DNA of 64,000 nucleotides. It comes from Prostheceraeus crozeri (lineage: Eukaryota > Platyhelminthes > Polycladida > Euryleptidae). The notes under the pieces are model-generated. The model searched no databases. It saw only the letters and a list, made by a program, of their open reading frames with translations, and had not been told where the DNA came from. Positions 22,940 to 33,924 of this stretch are shown here, in pieces. How positions within the stretch are numbered: the stretch's first letter is position 1; every line of letters starts with the position of its first letter. The stretch spans positions 620,001 to 684,000 of the forward strand of contig CAJQUW010005362.1 in NCBI GenBank assembly GCA_907163375.1, read 5' to 3'. The translations under genes and the position numbers were made by a program.

Positions 22940-23609
22940 CGATCAATCCTTACTTTGAGCTTCTCAAGTTTCTTACCTGGGATTATATGACAAGACATGC
23001 ATCTTCTGTTCCGAACACTGAACTTAATACCACATGACCAGCAATAAACCTGACATCTGCATCGTTCAGCAAACTGATGGCGTTTGAATTGTATTCATCT
23101 AATATATGACATTTCACGTCATCATGTAAACAACCATAATTTGGACCAAAATGTCTCATGCTGCTCCGATAATTATGGATTTTCACCAGCTTTCCTACGA
23201 CAGATGCGTCGTCTGCACGCCACCTTTGCAGGAATTCGTCATTCATTTCAATAACTTGATAGATTAAAGGAAGAACTGCTATACCATACATTAACCATAG
23301 GAAGATGATCCCCTTATGGTAACTAAACGGTATTTGATCTAACGGGCATATAAAATTAACAGTCCGTAAGGCAAGTTGACAATTCAATTAATTGAATGCA
23401 TTAGATGCATCGATCAATAACATTGCTTCATTGTTATCGCTTTGAAATTCTTCTCGCAATAAATGAATTATATGTTCAATTCTAGCTGATAGCAACATAA
23501 TTGAAGATTTCCAGCTACTGAAGATAAACCTTTTTACAAAAGGATTATTACTCTTCCTATAACGCGTCTGAAACTTCACCAATTCCCAGGGTTGGTCAAA
23601 ATTCGCCAA
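22940..23609 (-). pseudogene. Reverse transcriptase remnant with in-frame stop
   Basis: Two stretches in the same frame are separated only by a TAA at 23388-23390. The first holds LLREEFQSDNNEAMLLIDAS-NAFN, the second LNCQLALRTVNFICP and, later, MYGIAVLPLI and ADDASVVGKL. These match an invertebrate retroelement RT family with LIDA-x-NAFN (first catalytic aspartate) and YADDA; here the second motif has become RADDA. About 25 codons containing the usual TTQGDPLAM segment are missing or scrambled between ICP and MYGIA. The end resembles the LG-x-x-IG segment. Dead and fragmentary; the clade is uncertain. Confidence 0.65.
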
Positions 23610-25355
23610 GTGACCATTTCACTCCCAGTGGGCGGGTTAAACACGGTTGCATCAGATTTTTCTCAGAGATCGCAGACGACCGCTGCTATTGGATGCATGA
23701 CATCAATTCTGATTGGCTTTTGTCAAAGGGGGTGCCGCGTCTTCATTTAAGTAACTAGATTGTAATTTATAAAGTAACACTTAATTTGTTTGGCACGCCG
23801 CTAGTTAGCTGTTGTCAGTGATGACTGGTTAGTGATAACTGTAAACAGATGTTTACTATTTGATTCATCATTTGCAACATGAAAGATGAACTTAGTCTTA
23901 CAGTGAAATGTATCAGATACAAAAATAAATTGTAATCTTCAAACGCATATTGGAATCTCAATTAAGGTAACAACAAATATATACATACTTATTTCTATTT
24001 GGAGTGGCTTAATTTAAATAGTAGTGTTCGCGAAATTTAGGGTTTCTGCTTGCAGGCAGCTATGTCAAACCCGAAGCATCAAAGGCACAAATGTGTCTAA
24101 TTTGCAGTGAAACTGAAGAGCCATTGTAACAGACCGCATTTCCATTACACGCACTGACAGGCAGACATAATTCATGTATTCATAATTTCGAACACAACGG
24201 TGTTCTAAACCAACATGCATATTCAAACATGAAGTTCAATCTATAGCCTACAATTGCCACCGCCATGACTTTGTAGAGCCACAATACATAGAATTACATT
24301 ACTTTTTCTTCTAGAAATTCAATTATTTTGTTTAACAAGAAATCACTCAATCATCTGCTAAAAATTATTATACATCTTTGTATCATTATAAACTGATTAG
24401 AATTTATAGTCTGACATGGATTTGTCCTAAACTGAAACTTTTATGATGAACACGTAATCATTCTCTTATTCAAACCAGTGCCTACGTTGAAATTGCTGCC
24501 AGCAAAAGTGCTTTTGTTAGCATCGTCTTTGTTAGCTGCTTGGCCTATGTGTACCCAAAATGTGCGTTTGAGGGTTCCCTTATTCAATTGAAAATCTAAA
24601 TATACTGCATGTTCGTCCACTTTTAAGTATTTTGCATTTTTTGTTTTGACCATTTCACTTAACCTCCGGGTTTTTCCTCGACCACTTCACCGCGCGCAGG
24701 CGGGTTAAGTACGATGACCCGCCCTGTCGATTCCTATAGGACGCACATCAGGGGTTGTCTAATGGAATCAATGGACCGGTATTGCGGGAGAGATTTGATT
24801 TGATTACGATTTTATTTTAAAGTAGCATTATGACATATTGCTTTCAGGCCACTGTACACAAAAAAATGAAAACAGAAATTCAGTACATGCATGATCAGAG
24901 CAGATATTCCGAATTCAAAACTTTGTGCATAAACGACGAGCTACATCTATTAATGAGTGACGCAAGTCACATGAATATGTGACAAATTCCTACCAAATCA
25001 ATTCCTAATGGTCCAGATCATGTATGTTTCTCTATCAGCATCTGTTCAACTGTTTTGCTACTAATTTCATCCATCAGTTCATAAACAGCACGTTGATTAT
25101 TTTCCTTCAGCATTCTAATGGCTGCTTTCTATTGACCATTGATAAGCTCCCTTTGCCATCATGAAATTTTGCGGGATTGACACAATATGCTTCTCCCTCA
25201 ATCAATTACTCTTTAATTTCTGTAGAGAGCCAAAGTTCAATTCTTCTAAAATAGCGTCCTTATGGAGGAAGGACAAGATGATTGCAATAATGAGATGACG
25301 CATGTAGCTTTCAAAATATATGCTTCTTAAATGATTCTTCAGCAAATTCTAGAAA
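23610..25355. other. No certain gene
   Basis: AT-rich. A minus-strand stretch near 25005-25130 reads KAAIRMLKENNQRAVYELMD before a stop and could be an exon or transposase scrap; I cannot assign it. The minus frame 24441-24653 has no motif. Two GGCGGGTTAA stretches (about 23625 and 24698) are noted under rejected items. Confidence 0.35.
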
Positions 25356-25357
25356 TA

Positions 25358-26721
25358 CGTGGTATGCGAGATAAGTTTCCGGAATGAGTGTCGATAATAT
25401 ATCCCACTAAATTTCATTTATGATAAATCCAAACTACTGGGTATGAAGGTAAAAAACTCAATTTCCAAGAAAATCTGTAATTTATTTACTTCTCTACGTA
25501 CGATCCGTTCCTGTCAACACACTTTCTCCAGCGGCTCAAAAGTTCGGAAAAAGCACCAGACTAAAAGTCCGGACTTTTTGCTGTAAGAAAATTCTCAACT
25601 TCTCGACGTACACAGGTTGGAGAATCAAAGTGTTGACCTCGCAGTTCCTTCCTCAAGTGGCGAAACAGCCAGAAATCACTTGGAGCAAGATCTGGACGGT
25701 ACGGTGGATGTTCGACGAGGTGAAAGTTCGAGTCCTGAATGGCTCTCATGGTCAGCTGACTCTTGTGAATGGGTGCATTGTCCTGCAAGAACCAGAGTGG
25801 AGAACCTCTTGGTTTTCTTCTCAGTGCTCTGGTTTCTTTAACAAGAAAAGCATAGTACTCACTATTAATTTTCACTGACTTGTCGGTAAAAATTATATCT
25901 TAATTAAACCTTGACTGTCCGAAAACACACTGAGCATTGAGCAGCGACCATGGGCAGTTCCAGAACCAACCTTTCTTGATGCTTATTCACTGAGGAAGCA
26001 CCATTCAGATGACTCACATTTACTCTCAGGGCAGCAGAGGCTGAATGGAGCTTCGTCAACTGCAACCATGTTCTCCAAAAATTTACTTCCATGTTCTTCA
26101 TGAAGTCTCAGATTCTCACAACATTGAAGGCGGCGCAAACACATCTCTGCTGTGAGAAGGTGTGGTACAAAGCGAGAAGACAATTTTCCAATACCACATG
26201 ACTTGAGAACATCGCGAACTTTCCAATCACTCACATTACGTTGAAGAGACAGTTCTCTGATGGTAATTCTCCGATTCTCCTGAATAACTCTCTCGCATTT
26301 ATTTTCTATTGCGTCATTGTCAATCTCCACAGGACGACCAGATCTGACATTGTCGTGCACCTTTTCTCGCTGCTTTTAAATTCCATGATCCAAAAATATA
26401 TCGTTGAGCCTCAGAGACATTAGTCAGTATAGACATCAGATAGCATTGTTCTTATCTCTTCATTTGTTTTTCTTGCTTCAACGAGGAATTTGATGAAACT
26501 TTTGTACTCAACAGGGTCCATGTCTGCAACGAAATTGACTGAAATTGTGTTCTGAATAGTGTTCATCTATCAAGTGCTGTGTCGTGACATAAGAGACTTC
26601 GATACCGGAAAAAAACATCATAAATTGAACCTCAATAATCAATAGTTGTCAAATGAAAACGATTAGGTTAAATACATAACAGTTAAGTTGTTCATTCCGG
26701 ACACTTATCTCGCACACCACG
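25358..26721 (-). mobile_element. mariner transposon with both 30-bp TIRs and TA duplication
   Basis: The left TIR begins CGTGGTATGCGAGATAAGT (25358-25387). The right TIR (26692-26721) is its reverse complement, with 28 of 30 positions matching. TA flanks both ends (25356-25357, 26722-26723). The length, 1.36 kb, is normal for mariner. The transposase lies on the minus strand and is frameshifted. Both ends are intact, so the element could still be mobilised in trans if an active relative exists; that is inference. Confidence 0.95.
25561..26521 (-). pseudogene. mariner transposase, frameshifted
   Basis: From an ATG near 26521 the minus strand reads MDPVEYKSFIKFLVEARKT (the N-terminal HTH), and after an interruption VRSGRPVEIDNDAIE and RRITIRELSLQRNVS (the second HTH region) in the 25983-26360 frame. 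A different frame (25561-25875) carries WFLQDNAPIHKSQLT, VEHPPYRPDLAPSDFWLFRH and LRGQHFDSP. QDNAP and PDLAPSDFW are the second and third catalytic aspartate regions of the mariner DD34D core. The first aspartate lies near VAVDEAPFS. At least two frameshifts separate these parts. Confidence 0.92.
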
Positions 26722-26723
26722 TA

Positions 26724-28066
26724 TATCACTCATGCTTTTCCTGCGATACTATGAATATTCAGTTGAAGCCAATATTTATTGGCCTGTGTAAGTAAATCTT
26801 ATATCGAATATCGCTATCTGAAAATTTCTGAAAAAATAACAAAATAAAAACTCTTTTTTGATTTGAAAAGCAGGTTTTTTACCCTACACCAAACGAGCAT
26901 TTTACATTATTATTTGCATGTATCTTAGTATTATTTACATTCATATTAACATTTTATATTAACCTTACGAGCAAACATACTTTATTAAATAAAAACATAA
27001 CACCTATATCACGCTTCGTGACATAATAGTCCTGGTATCACTGATTCCTGCATTATGTTGCCTTTTGCAATAGAAGCATATTTTTTCTTTGTGTGAACCC
27101 AAAGCATTGATTCCATTGCAACCTAGTATAAAATATATCTTGAAAATCTATCAAGCATCTCCATCATATGACATTTATGATAAAAGAAAATCTGAAAAGC
27201 GCTTGAAGTGTTAAGGATGTATTTATTAACATGTTTTATTAACATGTGTTAAGGTTATATGATAATTTTCATATCATTAGGCTTGCATCTGCAGTAAAAA
27301 ACATGTTTCTTAAAAAACAGCTTTTCACCAACCAATTTCTATTTTGAAGCTATGCTGGCCTGCATGTAAATTGATATGGAACTCTTGCAATCACAGACAT
27401 AGTCATTGTACATCACCCATGCAATAGGAGAAATCTCGTGTCAAAATTTCGCAAGTCAAGTCATTTAGTGCAGTTTGTACCAGCCTTGAGTTCGGAAACT
27501 CACTGTAGCCTACTGGAATCAAATGAAGTCTCGAACGAGCACAGTGTAAATCAGAATTTTCCTTAAGCAGCATATGATATAATGGCATATTATTAAATGA
27601 ACTAGGTTTTACTGTTGTACGTAAACAGAAATTTAATTACAATATGTATCAAATGTATATGCACAGTGCGTGCCATTCTAACAAATACCAACAATTCTAC
27701 ATCGGCAGCACTGCACATAAATTTCAAGCACGTATGGCAGAGCCAATCAATCTTCCCGAATTATCAATTCAGAAATACACAGTACATTGCGACTTTGGCA
27801 ACTAAGCATCTGTGGACACTTTAGACGGAGATTGAAACATCGTAATACTGAGATTCCGTGAGTCCATGATTATCGACATCATCCATCCTTTTGCTACCAG
27901 CAAACATGAGAACGATGACCACCGTCATTTCACATTTTGTACTTACATTTAAAAAGTGCATCTTGAATCTATCTTTTCTATCTTTCCATCTGCTTTACGT
28001 CTGATGATGAGGTTGTTATAACCACGAAATATATTGGTCGCATTATGTTTATAGCAACAGTTGTTA
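26724..28066. other. No gene seen
   Basis: Very AT-rich. The frames at 27403-27588 and 27615-27824 lack motifs. No transposon end recognised before 28067. Confidence 0.4.
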
Positions 28067-28530
28067 GGGTATGATAGGGTAATTTGGGTCTATTTTACAC
28101 ACGTTGTACTGGAACTGTGAGCATTTCACCAGACAATCTGAAATTTTAACTGATGATAACCGATGCACTCACGTAACTTTACATCACATTAATTCAAATT
28201 TGTGCCTCTTATCAAAGTAGTGAGATGGGCTTATCTTAGAGAAATATGTACTGTTGAAAAAAGTACTAGTGACGAACTTCTCTCTAGAGACAAACATAGT
28301 TCGACAAACTAACTAGATGTACTAAATCTCTAAGTATTTCCATTAGATCATCATGTCAAAATTTGGTGACCCAACTCCAAATCAATAATGAGCCATAGTC
28401 ACTTGAAGACAATGGGGGTAATTTGGGTCTATTGGGTAATTTGGTTTTTAATGTTATATTAGAGCTTTGATACATTTCAACTCATCCTTTTCAGACATGC
28501 ATATTCTCACTTAAAACCAATCTGGTCGCC

Positions 28531-29010
28531 AGGAAGATGTGCTTAGACGCCTAGAAAATGAGAAACTGAAGCGAGAGAAACCAGCGACTCTGTTTAAACA
28601 ATGCGGTCCAAAATTCGATGATTAACAGCCTTGTACATCGCAATCGTTGATTGACAATGAAAATCTTCTTACATCTACTGAAAGAATTTCCGATTGTGAT
28701 GCTGATGCTTACGAATTGGATGACAATTGTTCTGAATCAATTCTCTCTCCACAATCACAATCAATCAAAATAGGAGACTGGGTTTTTGTCCAATGCAGCG
28801 GCATTAAGTCAAAGAAATACGTAGCCAACATCACATCCTTGTGTGATGGAGAATACGAGGTTCCATTCCTGCGACAATGAACCGAAGGTGGCAATGCGTA
28901 TTCTTCTACAAACTTCCTCGACACTGCCATTATAGGTGCAGAGGATGTTCTGCAAGTGTTGGATCAACCATCCATTGATCGACGTGCAGACACTTTTTTA
29001 GTGACTTGAA
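28531..29010 (+). pseudogene. Remnant of transposase-linked C-terminal region
   Basis: One frame with internal stops reads EDVLRRLENEKLKREKPATL, then an acidic stretch, then KIGDWVFVQCSGIKSKKYVA and DGEYEVPFLRQ, followed after a stop by AIIGAEDVLQVLDQP. A GD-x-V-x-V...KYY-x-G-x-I...Y-x-V-x-FLR block is known to me as a C-terminal appendage of some invertebrate pogo/Tigger-like DDE proteins. That assignment is from memory of the pattern and is tentative. No catalytic core is preserved nearby. Confidence 0.4.
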
Positions 29011-29346
29011 GAAAACATCATTTTGGTATGCATCGTAGACCTTATTTCATCCAGAGAACTCATTTTCTTGATCATGTAGTCAATAGCAATTAGCTAAATT
29101 GATATTCAGTGAAATTGTTGTTTTCCTTTCATAGCCTAATTCAAGTATTCCGGCATATAGGGTTGGTCTTGGCCTAGTTAGCGTGTGGCAGCCCAGTTAA
29201 ATTACAAGACTGTACTTGTTTATTCTAATTTTTTTCACCTATCCACACAACCGCCTAACAGAAGGGGCTTCAACTCCTTTAGCACGAGCAAATCGCTCGA
29301 GAAATTCGAATCCCTATTTAATGATACAAGTTTCATAACATGTGTA

Positions 29347-30791
29347 CCGGTGTTATATTTTTGGAATTTCCTATATATTTGGCTTCCGATCGGAAACAGA
29401 ATAATAAATAGATTTTCCGCAGTAGGAAAATGTAATTATAGCTTAATTTTCCGATGGCATAGATTTTCCGTTTTGCAGACTAAACATATTATATTGCTGT
29501 TTGATGCACTTTGTGTCACATCCTGTGCATGTTGATGTAATTAAAGCACAGAATTAGATTCATCTGCGCGCGCTTCGGTTTCCTAGAAAGGAAGAATTGT
29601 ATGTAACCTTAATATCGAAATGGCACATCACATCACACAACTTGCTCCTTCTCGAATGGATAATTTGTGTATCGCTTGCTATTGGAAATGGCAAACAATA
29701 AGCTGTCAGCAAAGGACACCAGAGCCAGTGAGAGATGCGTGCGTGTTGTGCTATCACTTCGCACACACCAAAACACACATCGATGTGTGGCTTCGATTCA
29801 ATGTATGCACTATACAGTGAGCAATGCCAAGGAGAGGATGTGAAATCATCAAGTGAACTAATTTTCGTACGCCTGCTACTTTCTTTAATAATGATCGGAA
29901 GGGTCAACATTATGGAGAAAATATGTGGGCAATGATCTGAATTCTTCGAATCTGAAGGAATTTTGGCAATCGAAGCACTTTGCTGGAACTCACATTAATC
30001 CGCAAGCGACGCACGACTTTTTTCCTATCTCTGTAAGGTATTAGGAATTCCTTCTTGCCCACCTAATAGGTTCCACAATGTGCCGTCCATTTCGTATTAA
30101 TCACACTTCTAGCAAACCGAAGCAGATAAACAAAATATTTAATTCTGTGAATTAAAGAGTTAAGTATAGAAAAATAATGTCGTATTTTACATTTTCCCAC
30201 TCATGATAAAATTACCTAAAATTATATCTCAGTTAAAAACAACATTTTATCCATCAGATATACTTCATTCATAAAAGCGCTTTAAATGCATACCATTTAC
30301 CAGTTTCTTCTTGATCTCTTGAGACACCTCGCCTCTGAGTCTGTAGGCATTCCTACCTTGTTCAGTTTCTTTGATCTACACTACGTTGCTCCAGGCCGAC
30401 TCAAATTTATTTCCTTTTCGATCGTCCCTCTTTTTGTTTCGAATAAGTACCTTCTCACCAGCACAGAAGCGTCCATTTGCATTGTGTCTCCTTTCATACT
30501 GTGCTTTCATTACTTATTGTGCCTTTCAATTTTCTTACTCATGTTAGCATATAACCATTGTCTGTTGCCATTCACCGCTTTGACTTTCGTGAGGAGACTT
30601 TCTTTTGTCTATTTTGTCATTTTGTCAACCACAGCAATGCTACGGAAATTTTACCATGATGAGAAAATGTAAATCACAGCCTATGTTGTGATTTAAAAGC
30701 TCCGGGCGGAAAATCTAAAACGCATCTATTCTATGATATATTTTCCAACCTGAAAATGTATAAGGTAGGAAAATGCAAATCATAACACCGG
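29347..30791. mobile_element. Nested inverted-repeat element (CCGGTGTTAT ends)
   Basis: The left end CCGGTGTTATATTTTTGGAA (29347) and the right end, whose reverse complement is CCGGTGTTATGATTTGCATT (ending 30791), are the start of inverted repeats about 85 bp long, diverged, each with several TTTTCCG/GGAAAAT blocks. The length is 1445 bp. Inside, on the minus strand, is the integrase-type remnant at 30276-30551. No clear target duplication was found, so the exact ends could shift by a few bases. Confidence 0.6.
30276..30551 (-). pseudogene. Integrase C-terminal remnant (Ginger/KRBA2-like or Gypsy-like)
   Basis: The minus strand reads MKAQYERRHNANGRFCAGEK then VLIRNKKRDDRKGNKFESAW, and further on, in another frame, VNGMHLKR. 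The KAQ-x-x-Y...GEKVL-x-RN-x-KRDDRKG-x-K...W arrangement ending in VNG-x-HLKR is the C-terminus of retroviral-type integrases found in Ginger DNA transposons, KRBA2-type genes and Gypsy elements. The catalytic DDE core was not found, and frames change between the blocks. It is a dead scrap in the nested element or one that element captured. Confidence 0.6.
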
Positions 30792-31241
30792 CAACCAGAA
30801 GTTTCATCTCAAGAACTAATTCATCAAAAATGTGATCTCACTTTAAGCCCACTTTGAATCAGGATAATGTGACATTTTCTGAGCGCAGATTATAGAATAA
30901 CATGAGCATCTTATCGAACAAGGATGGGTGAATTATTACGGAATATAATATCTGACTGCAACTTATGAAAGAAAAATCAAAAAGACCCAAATTATTGCAT
31001 GCAAGGGGTAAATTGGGTCTATTTTTTACCCTTCAAATCCAGAGTAGAGTATAGTAGACGACGATATATTCGCTATCAATCAACATATTTTTGATGTACA
31101 CACCCAAGGTGCACATTTGAGAGAAAAACAACGGAATCTCAAGCATCTCTTCATCAAATTTATGAATCTCTAAACAAAAAAGCGATCGAATTTAGACCCA
31201 AACTACCCCATCTCACCTTATTCAGCTCACAACACACTATG

Positions 31242-31370
31242 TAGGCTAGTTGTTATGAATCATATTTCATCACATCAAAATGTTCAGTTGATTAAAAAAG
31301 TGCTAATGAAAGCAAAAACCTGCCACACACCTAACGGGAAAATGTAAATTAATTTTTCTGAAGTATGAAT
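31242..31370 (+). repeat. Dispersed 130-bp repeat, copy 2
   Basis: Same sequence as 22724-22855 (CTAGTTGTTATGAATCATAT, through ACGGGAAAATGTAA), same orientation. It lies 25 bp outside the right end of the 28067-31217 element. Confidence 0.8.
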
Positions 31371-31394
31371 CCCTCTGAGCTATGGGCAGGGGCC

Positions 31395-31800
31395 CATCTC
31401 ATCAATTTTTTGACAAAGGGGTCCATCCCATCAAGTTCATTGTTTACCAAGGGCCCCTTTCCATCGATATTGTCGCCGAAGAGGGCCTTCTCATTGATCA
31501 ATTTACCGATGAGGTCCTTTTCGTCCATCATATTCACGGACGCTTCTTATCAAGTTGTCGAGTGGGACGTTCACAAGCAATTTTGTTGCCAAAAGGTTTT
31601 CTCATCAATCCTGTTGCCAAAAGGGCTCTTTTCATAGATCACATTGTCAAAGAAAAATTATCCATTACCTCGTAAATTTTGTTGAGAAAGGGTTCTTATA
31701 AACGATTCTCATCAATGTTGTCGCCGCCAAAGGGGCCTTCTCATTGATCATATTGTCGAATGGTCATTCTCTTTAATATCGTTGACCAGGGGCCTTTGAG
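31395..31800 (+). repeat. Degenerate minisatellite, ~30-33-bp units
   Basis: Units of the type GGGCCTTCTCATTGATCATA then TTGTCGAAGAG recur about ten times with substitutions and small indels. In one frame the repeat reads as an 11-residue motif (FTKGPFPSILS, PKRAFSLINLP, and so on), reflecting the 33-bp period rather than a proven protein. GGGGCC and GATATTGTCG-like cores are the best kept parts. Confidence 0.75.
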
Positions 31801-32742
31801 GCAAACTAGTTACTAAATCGGTTCACTGTCGTAAACCTTGCTAGCATTCAAGCCAGGTTTGTTAGTGTGTTCCGGTACTGCACCTCATTTGTTCAAAATG
31901 CGCATTCAATAAATTAGTAGACATATTCCTAATAATTATCTTATAACCCACACTTTCATACAAATTAGGCCAAGAGGGGTCCTCGCGGAAATGCGTAAAT
32001 GGATGGCATGAAACTATTTAGTAAGCGGCAGGACTACGTGTGCGTACCGCAACAGTGGAAATTCAGTCCGGCTCGTTATTCGACTGAAAATCTTTGCGTC
32101 ACGCAAAATTACATTGACTGAAGAATCCCAGTAAACAGTGATTTCTCATTTCTCAGGTGCAAGCATGACTTTAATTTAACTTTTTTATGTGACGCATGAA
32201 AACTCAGGGAATATTGGAACGAATTTTCATTCAGGTAACTTCTCGTTCATTTGTAGACTCCAAATACAAATCTCACTGATAGACCAGCTATAAGATATTA
32301 TAAATATCTACACGTACGAAGAAACGCAACTTGCGCATAGATGGAAATTTATCCTACGACACTGATAAAGTTTAGTGTCGGTAAAGAAGCATCAATTTGT
32401 TACGAACACATGAATACTTAATATACAAAAAAGTATCGATAAAACTTGTGAGCAAGAAATTATATGTTATTTTGATTTGTGTTTATATTAATATTGACAC
32501 GGATATATTAATCTTGACTCCTCTTGGATTATATTAATCTTGAATCACGGAGTAAAATGATAATCTCATAGAGTGAGTAAACTGTTACATGTTTACTTTA
32601 TGGATTTCTGCATCAATCAGTGGATGCAAATGTCAGAGCAGGCATTATTGTCCGCGGGGCAGCATTAAGGGACTTCTCACATCTGCATGTCTTGAAACTT
32701 AGAAATCTGGCTTTCGCTTTCTTTAAGTTTGCTGAGACTAGA
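31801..32742. other. No gene seen before the 32743 peptide
   Basis: AT-rich sequence. TTTCGCTTTCTTTAAGTTTG and GACTAGA directly upstream of the ATG at 32743 are similar to the sequence upstream of the ATG at 40101, so the shared 5' flank starts near 32710. Confidence 0.4.
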
Positions 32743-32898
32743 ATGGACAAAATCATTTTATTGATGTTCATATCAACCGTTCATTTAAGCATTGATATAG
32801 GTCAATGTTGCCATATATTAGGAAGAATCATAGAGCTAAAAAACAGGACAGTTGTTGACCAATTTTTTTCAAGTTACTTTGTGAAAATGTCTTTATAA
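32743..32898 (+). CDS. Unassigned short secreted-type peptide, family member 1
   Basis: A 51-codon frame starts MDKIILLMFISTVHLSIDIG and continues QCCHILGRIIELKNRTVVDQFFSSYFVKMSL in two parts. The first ~16 residues resemble a signal peptide, followed by I-D-I-G-Q-CC-HIL. It aligns with the frame at 40101: LLM-x-IST, D-x-G-x-CC-x-IL-x-RI. The homology includes about 30 bp upstream of the ATG. I do not recognise the family. It may be the first exon of a larger secreted or receptor protein, or a repeat. No splice donor was firmly identified. Confidence 0.35.
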   Translation: MDKIILLMFISTVHLSIDIGQCCHILGRIIELKNRTVVDQFFSSYFVKMSL

Positions 32899-33280
32899 TA
32901 AAAGAAATATGCCGAATTTGTTCGAATAAAAGCCGCGCCTGCTCCTTGTGTCGTGCTTAATATTAAAACGGAGCATAAAATTCAGATAAAATTCAATTCT
33001 ACCATCATTTACAAACATGTTTGAATCAAAAATAATAGGTGACAAATGGCGATTATTATTACAGCCGATCAGCAGCGATCGAGCCAAGAACAAAGAGCAC
33101 TCGTCTTGCAATTTCTCTGATTTGGTGTCTGAGTTTTTGAATGTTTCGGTCTGAAGGCACAATCGCTTATTCAAGTCAAATGCAAACCCGAGTCCAACTC
33201 TTCAATGTCTAAAACAACTTCTTCCACAGCATCGTTCCACAGTCATGTTTTTACAAGTAGTTTTGAGAGTCACTTCTCAT
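32899..33280. other. No gene seen
   Basis: AT-rich. The minus frame 32893-33174 has no motif. The 8 bases CTTCTCAT (33273-33280) are the left target duplication of the next element. Confidence 0.45.
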
Positions 33281-33916
33281 CAGTCACGTACCCAGGATTT
33301 CATTTCCGGGGGGAAAATTTATGTGGCTTAATTGATATAAGCCTATACTCAATAATTTCATAAATCAGAAGCCCTAATATTCATTCATGTCTGATTTGAT
33401 TATGATCTGATTCTGTCTTTTGTTTATCATTCGTGATACACGATTAACATAAAATCATAGAAGTCTATACAAGATTATCGATGACAGCCACAAGCGTGGA
33501 ATGAAGTCTAGGCTCTAACAATATTGATTTAATATTAGTGACTAATCATTCGATACATGCGTGATTGGAAGCAAAAGCCAAATAGAACAGGTCATGAATG
33601 GCCTCTACTGGTGTCGGAAAATCGTGTCGTGTCCTCGCTACAAGCCACATCGAGGCGTCCGTGACAGCACAGCTAGTTTCGGCGCCTGACCGACTATCTG
33701 ACTCACAGAAATGAACATTTCTCGCGATCGTTGTGCACCAGTGGACATGGAAAATTTAACCAAACGCGCTACTGTGGGATTTTAGATTCTCACATCAATA
33801 AATTAATAATTCGACATACAATGATGTTATCAAACCCCGTATAAAACAAAAAGATTGTCCCCCGCTTAGATTTCATTTCGGGGTGGGGGACATGTCTCCC
33901 CTTGGCTACGCCACTG
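33281..33916. mobile_element. Non-autonomous hAT element (MITE) with 8-bp TSD
   Basis: The left end CAGTCACGTACCCAGGATTT and the right end (reverse complement CAGTGGCGTAGCCAAGGGGA) form inverted repeats. The 8 bases outside, CTTCTCAT and CTTTTCAT (33917-33924), match at 7 of 8. A CAGTGGCGTAGCCA-type end plus 8-bp duplication is hAT-like. GATTTCATTTCCGGGGGG and its inverted partner lie just inside. The interior is AT-rich and non-coding. Length 636 bp. Confidence 0.85.
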
Positions 33917-33924
33917 CTTTTCAT

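Larger units (their letters stand above)
28067..31217. mobile_element. 3.15-kb DNA element with TTTGGGTCTA inverted ends
   Basis: The left end reads GGGTATGATAGGGTAATTTG then GGTCTA (28067-28092). The right end is the inverted counterpart, TAGACCCAAACTACCCCATC then TCACC (to 31217). TTA flanks both sides, compatible with a TA or TTA duplication. GGGTAATTTGGGTCTATT is repeated inside (28413, and as GGGTAAATTGGGTCTATT near 31004). The content is a coding remnant at 28531-29010 and a second inverted-repeat element at 29347-30791, apparently nested. A pogo/Tigger-type origin is suggested by the TA-type duplication and the remnant, but not proven. Confidence 0.7.

Noticed and set aside
23624..24710. 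GGCGGGTTAA at ~23625 and ~24698, and TTAACCTCCGGG at ~24656, as possible piggyBac ends
   Set aside because: The two main motifs are in direct, not inverted, orientation, and the only inverted pair would delimit about 45 bp; no internal repeats or transposase.
30286..30672. 128-codon hydrophobic plus-strand ORF
   Set aside because: It is the antisense shadow of the integrase-type remnant on the minus strand.
31365..31675. Protein gene from the long frames in the minisatellite
   Set aside because: The frames exist in two phases because the repeat period is a multiple of three; there is no start context or conserved domain.
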